This document shows, piece by piece, positions 44,762 through 56,859 of a DNA stretch of 64,000 nucleotides; the first letter of the stretch is position 1, and the number at the start of each line of letters is the position of its first letter. The stretch is taken from positions 50,151,447 to 50,215,446 of the forward strand of contig CM075691.1 of the NCBI GenBank assembly GCA_037954015.1, given 5' to 3'. The notes below the pieces were generated by a model that was given only the letters and a program-made list of their open reading frames with translations, made no database searches and was not told the DNA's origin. The stretch is from Psophocarpus tetragonolobus (taxonomy: Eukaryota > Streptophyta > Magnoliopsida > Fabales > Fabaceae). The position numbers and the translations under genes were made by a program.

Positions 44762-47353
44762 TTCTTTCTAAAAGATAATTTAATTGATCATTTAAAATTT
44801 CTTTATTAAAGATCATAACGGTAATGATCATTGGGCCTAATAAATTCTAAAAGATTGTAAATAATTATCTTCTTTCTAAAAGATAATTTAATAGATCATT
44901 TAAAATTTCTTTATTAAAGGTCATAACGGTAACGGTCAATGGGCCTAATAAATGCTAAAAAATTTGAAATAGTTATCTTCTTTCTAAAAGATAATTTTAT
45001 TGATCATTTAAAATTTCTTTATTAAAGATCATAACGGTAACGATCATTGGGCCTAATAAATGCTAAAAGATTGTAAATAATTATCTTCTTTCTAAAAGAT
45101 AATTTAATAAATCATTTAAAATTTCTTTATTAAAGATCATAACAGTAACGATAAATGGGCCTAATAAATGCTAAAAAATTTGAAATAGTTATGTTCTTTC
45201 TAAAAGATTATTTAATAGATCATTTAAAATTTCTTTATTAAAGATCATAACGGTAACGATCAATGGGCCTAATAAATGCTAAAAAATTTGCAATAGTTAT
45301 CTTCTTTCTAAAAGATAATTTAATTGATCATTTAAAATTTCTTAATTAAAGATCATAACGGTAATGATCGTTGGGCCTAATAAATTCTAAAAGATTGTAA
45401 AATAATTATCTTCTTTCTAAAAGATAATTTAATAGATCATTTAAAATTTCTTTATTAAAGATCATAACGGTAACGATCAATGGGCCTAATAAATGCTAAA
45501 AAATTTGAAATAGTTATCTTCTTTCTAAAAGATAATTTAATAGATCATTTAAAATTTCTTTATTAAAGATCATAACGGTAATGATCATTGGGCCTAATAA
45601 ATTCTAAAAGATTGTAAATAATTATCTTCTTTCTAAAAGATAATTTAATAGATCATTTAAAATTTCTTTATTAAAGATCATAACGGTAACGATCAATGGG
45701 CCTAATAAATGCTAAAAAATTTGAAATAGTTATCTTCTTTCTAAAAGATAATTTAATAGATCATTTAAAATTTCTTTATTAAAGATCATAACGGTAACAA
45801 TCAATGGGCCTAATAAATGCTAAAAAATTTGCAATAGTTATCTTCTTTCTAAAAGATAATTTAATTAATCATTTAAAATTTCTTTATTAAAGATCATAAC
45901 GGTAATGATCATTGGGCCTAATAAATTCTAAAAGATTGTAAATAATTATCTTCTTTCTAAAAGATAATTTAATAGATCATTTAAAATTTCTTTATTAAAG
46001 ATCATAACGGTAACGATCAATGGGCCTAATAAATGCTAAAAAATTTAAATAGTTATCTTCTTTCTAAAAGATAATTTTATTGATCATTTAAAATTTCTTT
46101 ATTAAAGATCATAACGGTAATGATCATTGGGCCTAATAAATTCTAAAAGATTGTAACTAATTATCTTCTTTCTAAAAGATAATTTAATAGATCATTTAAA
46201 ATTTCTTTATTAAAGATCATAACGGTAACGATCATTGGCCTAATAAATGCTAAAAAATATGAAATAGTTATCTTCTTTCTAAAAGATAATTTAATAGATA
46301 ATTTAAAATTTCTTTATTAAAGATCATAACGGTAACGATCAATGGGCTTAATAAATGCTAAAAAATTTGAAATAGTTATCTTCTTTCTAAAAGATAATTT
46401 AAGAGATCATTTAAAATTTCTTTATTAAAGATCATAACGGTAACGATCATTGGGCCTAATAAATGCTAAAAGATTGTAAATAATTATCTTCTTTCTAAAA
46501 GATAATTTAATAAATCATTTAAAATTTCTTTATTAAAGATCATAACAGTAACGATAAATGGGCCTAATAAATGCTAAAAAATTTGAAATAGTTATGTTCT
46601 TTCTAAAAGATTATTTAATAGATCATTTAAAATTTCTTTATTAAAGATCATAACGGTAACGATCAATGGGCCTAATAAATGCTAAAAAATTTGCAATAGT
46701 TATCTTCTTTCTAAAAGATAATTTAATTGATCATTTAAAATTTCTTAATTAAAGATCATAACGGTAATGATCGTTGGGCCTAATAAATTCTAAAAGATTG
46801 TAAAATAATTATCTTCTTTCTAAAAGATAATTTAATAGATCATTTAAAATTTCTTTATTAAAGATCATAACGGTAACGATCAATGGGCCTAATAAATGCT
46901 AAAAAATTTGAAATAGTTATCTTCTTTCTAAAAGATAATTTAATAGATCATTTAAAATTTCTTTATTAAAGATCATAACGGTAATGATCATTGGGCCTAA
47001 TAAATTCTCAAAGATTGTAAATAATTATCTTCTCTCTAAAAGATAATTTAATAGATCATTTAAAATTTCTTTATTAAAGATCATAACGGTAACGATCAAT
47101 GGGCCTAATAAATGCTAAAAAATTTGAAATAGTTATCTTCTTTCTAAAAGATAATTTAAGAGATCATTTAAAATTTCTTTATTAAAGATCATAACGGTAA
47201 CGATCATTGGGCCTAATAAATGCTAAAAGATTGTAAATAATTATCTTCTTTCTAAAAGATAATTTAATAAATCATTTAAAATTTCTTTATTAAAGATCAT
47301 AACGGTAACGATAAATGGGCCTAATAAATGCTAAAAAATTTGAAATAGTTGTG
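44654..47353 (+). repeat. Older 25-monomer unit (2700 bp)
   Basis: Between two GTTGTG unit ends lie 25 monomers summing to 2700 bp (two 109-bp units balanced by two 107-bp units). The first eight units and the last few have the same variant order as the younger 2701-bp repeat to the right, but the middle differs: it contains the ACAATC, AATTAATC, AATTTAAATAG, GTAACTAATT and GATAATTTAAAA units. Part of a second copy follows (47354 to about 48440) and a related segment lies at 40763 to about 41850. Confidence 0.8.
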
Positions 47354-48649
47354 TTCTTTCTAAAAGATTATTTAATAGATCATTTAAAATTTCTTTATTA
47401 AAGATCATAACGGTAACGATCAATGGGCCTAATAAATGCTAAAAAATTTGCAATAGTTATCTTCTTTCTAAAAGATAATTTAATTGATCATTTAAAATTT
47501 CTTTATTAAAGATCATAACGGTAATGATCATTGGGCCTAATAAATTCTAAAAGATTGTAAATAATTATCTTCTTTCTAAAAGATAATTTAATAGATCATT
47601 TAAAATTTCTTTATTAAAGGTCATAACGGTAACGGTCAATGGGCCTAATAAATGCTAAAAAATTTGAAATAGTTATCTTCTTTCTAAAAGATAATTTTAT
47701 TGATCATTTAAAATTTCTTTATTAAAGATCATAACGGTAACGATCATTGGGCCTAATAAATGCTAAAAGATTGTAAATAATTATCTTCTTTCTAAAAGAT
47801 AATTTAATAAATCATTTAAAATTTCTTTATTAAAGATCATAACAGTAACGATAAATGGGCCTAATAAATGCTAAAAAATTTGAAATAGTTATGTTCTTTC
47901 TAAAAGATTATTTAATAGATCATTTAAAATTTCTTTATTAAAGATCATAACGGTAACGATCAATGGGCCTAATAAATGCTAAAAAATTTGCAATAGTTAT
48001 CTTCTTTCTAAAAGATAATTTAATTGATCATTTAAAATTTCTTAATTAAAGATCATAACGGTAATGATCGTTGGGCCTAATAAATTCTAAAAGATTGTAA
48101 AATAATTATCTTCTTTCTAAAAGATAATTTAATAGATCATTTAAAATTTCTTTATTAAAGATCATAACGGTAACGATCAATGGGCCTAATAAATGCTAAA
48201 AAATTTGAAATAGTTATCTTCTTTCTAAAAGATAATTTAATAGATCATTTAAAATTTCTTTATTAAAGATCATAACGGTAATGATCATTGGGCCTAATAA
48301 ATTCTAAAAGATTGTAAATAATTATCTTCTTTCTAAAAGATAATTTAATAGATCATTTAAAATTTCTTTATTAAAGATCATAACGGTAACGATCAATGGG
48401 CCTAATAAATGCTAAAAAATTTGAAATAGTTATCTTCTTTCTAAAAGATAATTTTATTGATCATTTAAAATTTCTTTATTAAAGATCATAACGGTAATGA
48501 TCATTGGGCCTAATAAATTCTAAAAGATTGTAAATAATTATCTTCTTTCTAAAAGATAATTTAATAAATCATTTAAAATTTCTTTATTAAAGATCATAAC
48601 AGTAACGATAAATGGGCCTAATAAATGCTAAAAAATTTGAAATAGTTAT
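45735..48649 (+). repeat. 2915-bp segment duplicated at 6591-bp offset, copy 2
   Basis: Second copy of the 27-monomer segment starting at 39144. Its left part forms the end of the 2700-bp 25-monomer unit (44654-47353), and its right part starts the next one. The match ends at the C against G just before the unit at 48651. The long spacing suggests either a deletion of extra copies between them or an exchange between sister arrays misaligned by 61 monomers. Confidence 0.84.
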
Positions 48650-49406
48650 CTTCTTTCTAAAAGATTATTTAATAGATCATTTAAAATTTCTTTATTAAAG
48701 ATCATAACGGTAACGATCAATGGGCCTAATAAATGCTAAAAAATTTGCAATAGTTATCTTCTTTCTAAAAGATAATTTAATTGATCATTTAAAATTTCTT
48801 AATTAAAGATCATAACGGTAATGATCATTGGGCCTAATAAATTCTAAAAGATTGTAAATAATTATCTTCTTTCTAAAAGATAATTTAATAGATCATTTAA
48901 AATTTCTTTATTAAAGATCATAACGGTAACGATCAATGGGCCTAATAAATGCTAAAAAATTTGAAATAGTTATCTTCTTTCTAAAAGATAATTTTATTGA
49001 TCATTTAAAATTTCTTTATTAAAGATCATAACGGTAACGATCAATGGGCCTAATAAATTCTAAAAGATTGTAAATAATTATCTTCTTTCTAAAAGATAAT
49101 TTAATTGATCATTTAAAATTTCTTTATTAAAGATCATAACGGTAATGATCATTGCGCCTAACAAATTCTAAAAGATTGTAAATAATTATCTTCTTTCTAA
49201 AAGATAATTTAATAGATCATTTAAAATTTCTTTATTAAAGATCATAACGGTAACGATCAATGGGCCTAATAAATGCCAAAAAATTTGAAATAGTTATCTT
49301 CTTTCTAAAAGATAATTTTATTGATCATTTAAAATTTCTTTATTAAAGATCATAACGGTAATGATCATTGGGCCTAATAAATTCTAAAAGATTGAAAATA
49401 ATTATC
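48650..49406 (+). repeat. Divergent patch between two higher-order families
   Basis: Monomers here follow neither 25-monomer order and carry several private changes close together: CATTGCGCCTAACAAATTC near 49153, ATGCCAAAAAATTTG near 49275 and ATTGAAAATAATT near 49391. Private variants are otherwise scattered and rare. The patch sits directly between the 39-48.65 kb family and the first units of the 2701-bp family at 49407, as expected for a boundary less often reached by homogenising exchange. Confidence 0.65.
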
Positions 49407-50917
49407 TTCTTTCTAAAAGATAATTTAATAGAACATTTAAAATTTCTTTATTAAAGATCATAACGGTAACGATCATTGGCCTAATAAATGCTAAAAAATT
49501 TGCAATAGTTATCTTCTTTCTAAAAGATAATTTAATAGATCATTTAAAATTTCTTTATTAAAGATCATAACGGTAATGATCATTGGGCCTAATAAATTCT
49601 CAAAGATTGTAAATAATTATCTTCTCTCTAAAAGATAATTTAATAGATCATTTAAAATTTCTTTATTAAAGATCATAACGGTAACGATCAATGGGCCTAA
49701 TAAATGCTAAAAAATTTGAAATAGTTATCTTCTTTCTAAAAGATAATTTAAGAGATCATTTAAAATTTCTTTATTAAAGATCATAACGGTAACGATCATT
49801 GGGCCTAATAAATGCTAAAAGATTGTAAATAATTATCTTCTTTCTAAAAGATAATTTAATAAATCATTTAAAATTTCTTTATTAAAGATCATAACGGTAA
49901 CGATAAATGGGCCTAATAAATGCTAAAAAATTTGAAATAGTTGTGTTCTTTCTAAAAGATTATTTAATAGATCATTTAAAATTTCTTTATTAAAGATCAT
50001 AACGGTAACAATCAATGGGCCTAATAAATGCTAAAAAATTTGCAATAGTTATCTTCTTTCTAAAAGATAATTTAATTGATCATTTAAAATTTCTTTATTA
50101 AAGATCATAACGGTAACGATCAATGGGCCTAATAAATGCTAAAAAATTTGAAATAGTTATCTTCTTTCTAAAAGATAATTTAAGAGATCATTTAAAATTT
50201 CTTTATTAAAGATCATAACGGTAACGATCATTGGGCCTAATAAATGCTGAAAGATTGTAAATAATTATCTTCTTTCTAAAAGATAATTTAATAAATCATT
50301 TAAAATTTCTTTATTAAAGATCATAACGGTAACGATAAATGGGCCTAATAAATGCTAAAAAATTTGAAATAGTTGTGTTCTTTCTAAAAGATTATTTAAT
50401 AGATCATTTAGAATTTCTTTATTAAAGATCATAACGGTAACGATCAATGGGCCTAATAAATGCTAAAAAATTTGCAATAGTTATCTTCTTTCTAAAAGAT
50501 AATTTAATTGATCATTTAAAATTTCTTTATTAAAGATCATAACGGTAATGATCATTGGTCCTAATAAATTCTAAAAGATTGTAAATAATTATCTTCTTTC
50601 TAAAAGATAATTTAATAGATCATTTAAAATTTCTTTATTAAAGGTCATAACGGTAACGATCAATGGGCCTAATAAATGCTAAAAAATTTGAAATAGTTAT
50701 GTTCTTTCTAAAAGATAATTTAAGAGATCATTTAAAATTTCTTTATTAAAGATCATAACGGTAACGATCATTGGGCCTAATAAATGCTAAAAGATTGTAA
50801 ATAATTATCTTCTTTCTAAAAGATAATTTAATAAATCATTTAAAATTTCTTTATTAAAGATCATAACGGTAACGATAAATGGGCCTAATAAATGCTAAAA
50901 AATTTGAAATAGTTGTG
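49407..50917 (+). repeat. Rearranged start of the young 25-monomer family (14 monomers)
   Basis: With units of the complete repeat numbered M1-M25, this segment reads M21-M25 (49407-49945), M1, an M2/M8 hybrid (50054-50161), M9 and M10 (to 50377), then M11, M12, an M13-like unit ending TATG, M24 and M25. The block from 49946 is repeated 972 bp downstream. The hybrid has the AATTGATC start of M2 and the ACGATCAATGGG core and TTTGAAATAG end of M8, marking a deletion of M3-M7 plus parts of the two joined units. Confidence 0.75.
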
Positions 50918-52969
50918 TTCTTTCTAAAAGATTATTTAATAGATCATTTAAAATTTCTTTATTAAAGATCATAACGGTAACGATCAATGGGCCTAATAAA
51001 TGCTAAAAAATTTGCAATAGTTATCTTCTTTCTAAAAGATAATTTAATTGATCATTTAAAATTTCTTTATTAAAGATCATAACGGTAACGATCAATGGGC
51101 CTAATAAATGCTAAAAAATTTGAAATAGTTATCTTCTTTCTAAAAGATAATTTAAGAGATCATTTAAAATTTCTTTATTAAAGATCATAACGGTAACGAT
51201 CATTGGGCCTAATAAATGCTGAAAGATTGTAAATAATTATCTTCTTTCTAAAAGATAATTTAATAAATCATTTAAAATTTCTTTATTAAAGATCATAACG
51301 GTAACGATAAATGGGCCTAATAAATGCTAAAAAATTTGAAATAGTTGTGTTCTTTCTAAAAGATTATTTAATAGATCATTTAGAATTTCTTTATTAAAGA
51401 TCATAACGGTAACGATCAATGGGCCTAATAAATGCTAAAAAATTTGCAATAGTTATCTTCTTTCTAAAAGATAATTTAATTGATCATTTAAAATTTCTTT
51501 ATTAAAGATCATAACGGTAATGATCATTGGTCCTAATAAATTCTAAAAGATTGTAAATAATTATCTTCTTTCTAAAAGATAATTTAATAGATCATTTAAA
51601 ATTTCTTTATTAAAGGTCATAACGGTAACGATCAATGGGCCTAATAAATGCTAAAAAATTTGAAATAGTTATCTTCTTTCTAAAAGATAATTTTATTGAT
51701 CATTTAAAATTTCTTTATTAAAGATCATAACGGTAACGATCATTGGGCCTAATAAATGCTAAAAGATTGTAAATAATTATCTTCTTTCTAAAAGATAATT
51801 TAATAAGTCATTTAAAATTTCTTTATTAAAGATCATAACAGTAACGATAAATGGGCCTAATAAATGCTAAAAAATTTGAAATAGTTATGTTCTTTCTAAA
51901 AGATTATTTAATAGATCATTTAAAATTTCTTTATTAAAGATCATAACGGTAACGATCAATGGGCCTAATAAATGCTAAAAAATTTGCAATAGTTATCTTC
52001 TTTCTAAAAGATAATTTAATTGATCATTTAAAATTTCTTAATTAAAGATCATAACGGTAATGATCGTTGGGCCTAATAAATTCTAAAAGATTGTAAAATA
52101 ATTATCTTCTTTCTAAAAGATAATTTAATAGATCATTTAAAATTTCTTTATTAAAGATCATAACGGTAACGATCAATGGGCCGAATAAATGCTAAAAAAT
52201 TTGAAATAGTTATCTTCTTTCTAAAAGATAATTTAATAGATCATTTAAAATTTCTTTATTAAAGATCATAACGGTAACGATCAATGGGCCTAATAAATGC
52301 TAAAAAATTTGAAATAGTTATCTTCTTTCTAAAAGATAATTTAATAGATCATTTAAAATTTCTTTATTAAAGATCATAACTGTAATGATCATTGGGCCTA
52401 ATAAATTCTCAAAGATTATAAATAATTATCTTCTCTCTAAAAGATAATTTAATAGAACATTTAAAATTTCTTTATTAAAGATCATAACGGTAACGATCAT
52501 TGGCCTAATAAATGCTAAAAAATTTGCAATAGTTATCTTCTTTCTAAAAGATAATTTAATAGATCATTTAAAATTTCTTTATTAAAGATCATAACGGTAA
52601 TGATCATTGGGCCTAATAAATTCTCAAAGATTGTAAATAATTATCTTCTCTCTAAAAGATAATTTAATAGATCATTTAAAATTTCTTTATTAAAGATCAT
52701 AACGGTAACGATCAATGGGCCTAATAAATGCTAAAAAATTTGAAATAGTTATCTTCTTTCTAAAAGATAATTTAAGAGATCATTTAAAATTTCTTTATTA
52801 AAGATCATAACGGTAACGATCATTGGGCCTAATAAATGCTAAAAGATTGTAAATAATTATCTTCTTTCTAAAAGATAATTTAATAAATCATTTAAAATTT
52901 CTTTATTAAAGATCATAACGGTAACGATAAATGGGCCTAATAAATGCTAAAAAATTTGAAATAGTTGTG
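50918..52969 (+). repeat. 19-monomer deletion derivative of the 25-monomer unit (2052 bp)
   Basis: M1, an M2/M8 hybrid at 51026-51133, M9, M10 and then the complete M11-M25 (51350-52969). Six units (649 bp including one 109-bp unit) are missing relative to the complete repeat. The same hybrid occurs at 50054, so one deletion was later copied and two independent deletions are not needed. Confidence 0.82.
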
Positions 52970-54805
52970 TTCTTTCTAAAAGATTATTTAATAGATCATT
53001 TAAAATTTCTTTATTAAAGATCATAACGGTAACGATCAATGGGCCTAATAAATGCTAAAAAATTTGCAATAGTTATCTTCTTTCTAAAAGATAATTTAAT
53101 TGATCATTTAAAATTTCTTTATTAAAGATCATAACGGTAATGATCATTGGGCCTAATAAATTCTAAAAGATTGTAAATAATTATCTTCTTTCTAAAAGAT
53201 AATTTAATAGATCATTTAAAATTTCTTTATTAAAGGTCATAACGGTAACGGTCAATGGGCCTAATAAATGCTAAAAAATTTGAAATAGTTATCTTCTTTC
53301 TAAAAGATAATTTTATTGATCATTTAAAATTTCTTTATTAAAGATCATAACGGTAACGATCATTGGGCCTAATAAATGCTAAAAGATTGTAAATAATTAT
53401 CTTCTTTCTAAAAGATAATTTAATAAATCATTTAAAATTTCTTTATTAAAGATCATAACAGTAACGATAAATGGGCCTAATAAATGCTAAAAAATTTGAA
53501 ATAGTTATGTTCTTTCTAAAAGATTATTTAATAGATCATTTAAAATTTCTTTATTAAAGATCATAACGGTAATGATCAATGGGCCTAATAAATGCTAAAA
53601 AATTTGCAATAGTTATCTTCTTTCTAAAAGATAATTTAATTGATCATTTAAAATTTCTTAATTAAAGATCATAACGGTAATGATCGTTGGGCCTAATAAA
53701 TTCTAAAAGATTGTAAAATAATTATCTTCTTTCTAAAAGATAATTTAATAGATCATTTAAAATTTCTTTATTAAAGATCATAACGGTAACGATCAATGGG
53801 CCTAATAAATGCTAAAAAATTTGAAATAGTTATCTTCTTTCTAAAAGATAATTTAAGAGATCATTTAAAATTTCTTTATTAAAGATCATAACGGTAACGA
53901 TCATTGGGCCTAATAAATGCTGAAAGATTGTAAATAATTATCTTCTTTCTAAAAGATAATTTAATAAATCATTTAAAATTTCTTTATTAAAGATCATAAC
54001 GGTAACGATAAATGGGCCTAATAAATGCTAAAAAATTTGAAATAGTTGTGTTCTTTCTAAAAGATAATTTAATAGATCATTTAAAATTTCTTTATTAAAG
54101 ATCATAACGGTAACGATCAATGGGCCTAATAAATGCTAAAAAATTTGAAATAGTTATCTTCTTTCTAAAAGATAATTTAATAGATCATTTAAAATTTCTT
54201 TATTAAAGATCATAACTGTAATGATCATTGGGCCTAATAAATTCTCAAAGATTATAAATAATTATCTTCTCTCTAAAAGATAATTTAATAGAACATTTAA
54301 AATTTCTTTATTAAAGATCATAACGGTAACGATCATTGGCCTAATAAATGCTAAAAAATTTGCAATAGTTATCTTCTTTCTAAAAGATAATTTAATAGAT
54401 CATTTAAAATTTCTTTATTAAAGATCATAACGGTAATGATCATTGGGCCTAATAAATTCTCAAAGATTGTAAATAATTATCTTCTCTCTAAAAGATAATT
54501 TAATAGATCATTTAAAATTTCTTTATTAAAGATCATAACGGTAACGATCAATGGGCCTAATAAATGCTAAAAAATTTGAAATAGTTATCTTCTTTCTAAA
54601 AGATAATTTAAGAGATCATTTAAAATTTCTTTATTAAAGATCATAACGGTAACGATCATTGGGCCTAATAAATGCTAAAAGATTGTAAATAATTATCTTC
54701 TTTCTAAAAGATAATTTAATAAATCATTTAAAATTTCTTTATTAAAGATCATAACGGTAACGATAAATGGGCCTAATAAATGCTAAAAAATTTGAAATAG
54801 TTGTG
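52970..54805 (+). repeat. 17-monomer deletion derivative of the 25-monomer unit (1836 bp)
   Basis: M1-M10 are followed directly by an M19-like unit at 54051 and then M20-M25. The loss of M11-M18 is 865 bp (seven 108-bp units and one 109-bp unit). The junction shows as a GTTGTG end followed by GATAATT; elsewhere in this family GTTGTG is followed by GATTATT. The crossover therefore lies within about 15 bp of the unit boundary. Confidence 0.85.
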
Positions 54806-55014
54806 TTCTTTCTAAAAGATTATTTAATAGATCATTTAAAATTTCTTTATTAAAGATCATAACGGTAACGATCAATGGGCCTAATAAATGCTAAAAAATT
54901 TGCAATAGTTATCTTCTTTCTAAAAGATAATTTAATTGATCATTTAAAATTTCTTTATTAAAGATCATAACGGTAATGATCATTGGGCCTAATAAATTCT
55001 AAAAGATTGTAAAT

Positions 55015-55040
55015 AATTATCTTCTTTCTAAAAGATAATT
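55015..55040 (+). other. Inverted repeat with 9-bp arms at monomer junction
   Basis: AATTATCTT and AAGATAATT form a perfect 9-bp inverted repeat around an 8-base loop where a unit of the ATTGTAAATAATT class meets the next unit. Where the preceding unit ends GAAATAGTTATC, the perfect arms shrink to 7 bp (TTATCTT and AAGATAA). Units ending TATG, TATA or TGTG and followed by GATTATT lose most of the stem. The structure therefore recurs hundreds of times with graded strength. Short dyads are common in centromeric satellites lacking CENP-B boxes; a structural role here is inference. Confidence 0.6.
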
Positions 55041-55453
55041 TAATAGATCATTTAAAATTTCTTTATTAAAGGTCATAACGGTAACGGTCAATGGGCCTAA
55101 TAAATGCTAAAAAATTTGAAATAGTTATCTTCTTTCTAAAAGATAATTTTATTGATCATTTAAAATTTCTTTATTAAAGATCATAACGGTAACGATCATT
55201 GGGCCTAATAAATGCTAAAAGATTGTAAATAATTATCTTCTTTCTAAAAGATAATTTAATAAATCATTTAAAATTTCTTTATTAAAGATCATAACAGTAA
55301 CGATAAATGGGCCTAATAAATGCTAAAAAATTTGAAATAGTTATGTTCTTTCTAAAAGATTATTTAATAGATCATTTAAAATTTCTTTATTAAAGATCAT
55401 AACGGTAATGATCAATGGGCCTAATAAATGCTAAAAAATTTGCAATAGTTATC

Positions 55454-55562
55454 TTCTTTCTAAAAGATAATTTAATTGATCATTTAAAATTTCTTAATTA
55501 AAGATCATAACGGTAATGATCGTTGGGCCTAATAAATTCTAAAAGATTGTAAAATAATTATC
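55454..55562 (+). repeat. 109-bp monomer subtype (extra A, GATCGTTGGG)
   Basis: Example of the long subtype. It combines AATTGATC, CTTAATTAAAG, the GATCGTTGGG core and an ATTGTAAAATAATT end with one additional A. The earliest instance I see is near 40.2 kb. It then recurs near 41.5, 42.7, 44.1, 45.4, 46.8, 48.1 and 52.1 kb and twice per complete young unit. Because four changes travel together, it is a good lineage marker for the right half of the array. It converts GTTATTAAAG-type sequence to a TTAATTAA palindrome. Confidence 0.92.
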
Positions 55563-56751
55563 TTCTTTCTAAAAGATAATTTAATAGATCATTTAAAATT
55601 TCTTTATTAAAGATCATAACGGTAACGATCAATGGGCCTAATAAATGCTAAAAAATTTGAAATAGTTATCTTCTTTCTAAAAGATAATTTAAGAGATCAT
55701 TTAAAATTTCTTTATTAAAGATCATAACGGTAACGATCATTGGGCCTAATAAATGCTGAAAGATTGTAAATAATTATCTTCTTTCTAAAAGATAATTTAA
55801 TAAATCATTTAAAATTTCTTTATTAAAGATCATAACGGTAACGATAAATGGGCCTAATAAATGCTAAAAAATTTGAAATAGTTGTGTTCTTTCTAAAAGA
55901 TTATTTAATAGATCATTTAGAATTTCTTTATTAAAGATCATAACGGTAACGATCAATGGGCCTAATAAATGCTAAAAAATTTGCAATAGTTATCTTCTTT
56001 CTAAAAGATAATTTAATTGATCATTTAAAATTTCTTTATTAAAGATCATAACGGTAATGATCATTGGTCCTAATAAATTCTAAAAGATTGTAAATAATTA
56101 TCTTCTTTCTAAAAGATAATTTAATAGATCATTTAAAATTTCTTTATTAAAGGTCATAACGGTAACGATCAATGGGCCTAATAAATGCTAAAAAATTTGA
56201 AATAGTTATCTTCTTTCTAAAAGATAATTTTATTGATCATTTAAAATTTCTTTATTAAAGATCATAACGGTAACGATCATTGGGCCTAATAAATGCTAAA
56301 AGATTGTAAATAATTATCTTCTTTCTAAAAGATAATTTAATAAGTCATTTAAAATTTCTTTATTAAAGATCATAACAGTAACGATAAATGGGCCTAATAA
56401 ATGCTAAAAAATTTGAAATAGTTATGTTCTTTCTAAAAGATTATTTAATAGATCATTTAAAATTTCTTTATTAAAGATCATAACGGTAACGATCAATGGG
56501 CCTAATAAATGCTAAAAAATTTGCAATAGTTATCTTCTTTCTAAAAGATAATTTAATTGATCATTTAAAATTTCTTAATTAAAGATCATAACGGTAATGA
56601 TCGTTGGGCCTAATAAATTCTAAAAGATTGTAAAATAATTATCTTCTTTCTAAAAGATAATTTAATAGATCATTTAAAATTTCTTTATTAAAGATCATAA
56701 CGGTAACGATCAATGGGCCGAATAAATGCTAAAAAATTTGAAATAGTTATC

Positions 56752-56859
56752 TTCTTTCTAAAAGATAATTTAATAGATCATTTAAAATTTCTTTATTAAA
56801 GATCATAACGGTAACGATCAATGGGCCTAATAAATGCTAAAAAATTTGAAATAGTTATC
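56752..56859 (+). repeat. Exemplar of the 108-bp consensus monomer
   Basis: This unit carries the commonest base at each diagnostic site and is used here for monomer numbering (position 1 is the first T of TTCTTTCTAAAAGA; the phase is arbitrary). Composition is A45 T39 G12 C12. Main variable sites: position 15 (GATAATT or GATTATT); positions 19-26 (AATAGATC, AAGAGATC, TTATTGATC, AATTGATC, AATAAATC); positions 41-45 (CTTTATT, CTCTATT, CGTTATT, CTTAATT); 58-60 (ACGG, ATGG, ACAG); 64 and 70 (ACGATCAAT, ATGATCATT, ACGATAAAT); 71-77 (TGGGCCT, TTGGCCT, TGGGCTT); 84-105 (GCTAAAAAATTTG, AATATG, TTTGCAATAG, TTCTCAAAGATTG, GCTAAAAGATTG); and 105-108 (TATC, TATG, TATA, TGTG). GATC occurs three times per unit, at 25, 50 and 65. 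Confidence 0.95.
56802..56831 (+). other. GC-rich core of the monomer (positions 51-80)
   Basis: In the consensus unit 12 of 24 G or C bases fall in these 30 bp (40% GC, against about 15% in the other 78 bp). The core holds TAACGGTAACGATC followed by TGGGCC and contains the only two CpG dinucleotides, at positions 58-59 and 64-65. TAACGG fits the published Myb recognition consensus YAAC(G/T)G, and GGCC is palindromic. A conserved GC island in an otherwise AT-rich satellite is a plausible protein-binding site, but binding is inference. Confidence 0.6.

Noticed and set aside
55015..55040. Compensatory covariation in the junction stem
   Set aside because: The linked changes TATG or TGTG with GATTATT disrupt both arms and do not restore pairing; they are better explained as inherited together across an arbitrary unit boundary.
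56802..56831. CENP-B box in the GC-rich core
   Set aside because: The core on either strand lacks the essential TTCG....A..CGGG spacing of the CENP-B box, so a match cannot be claimed.
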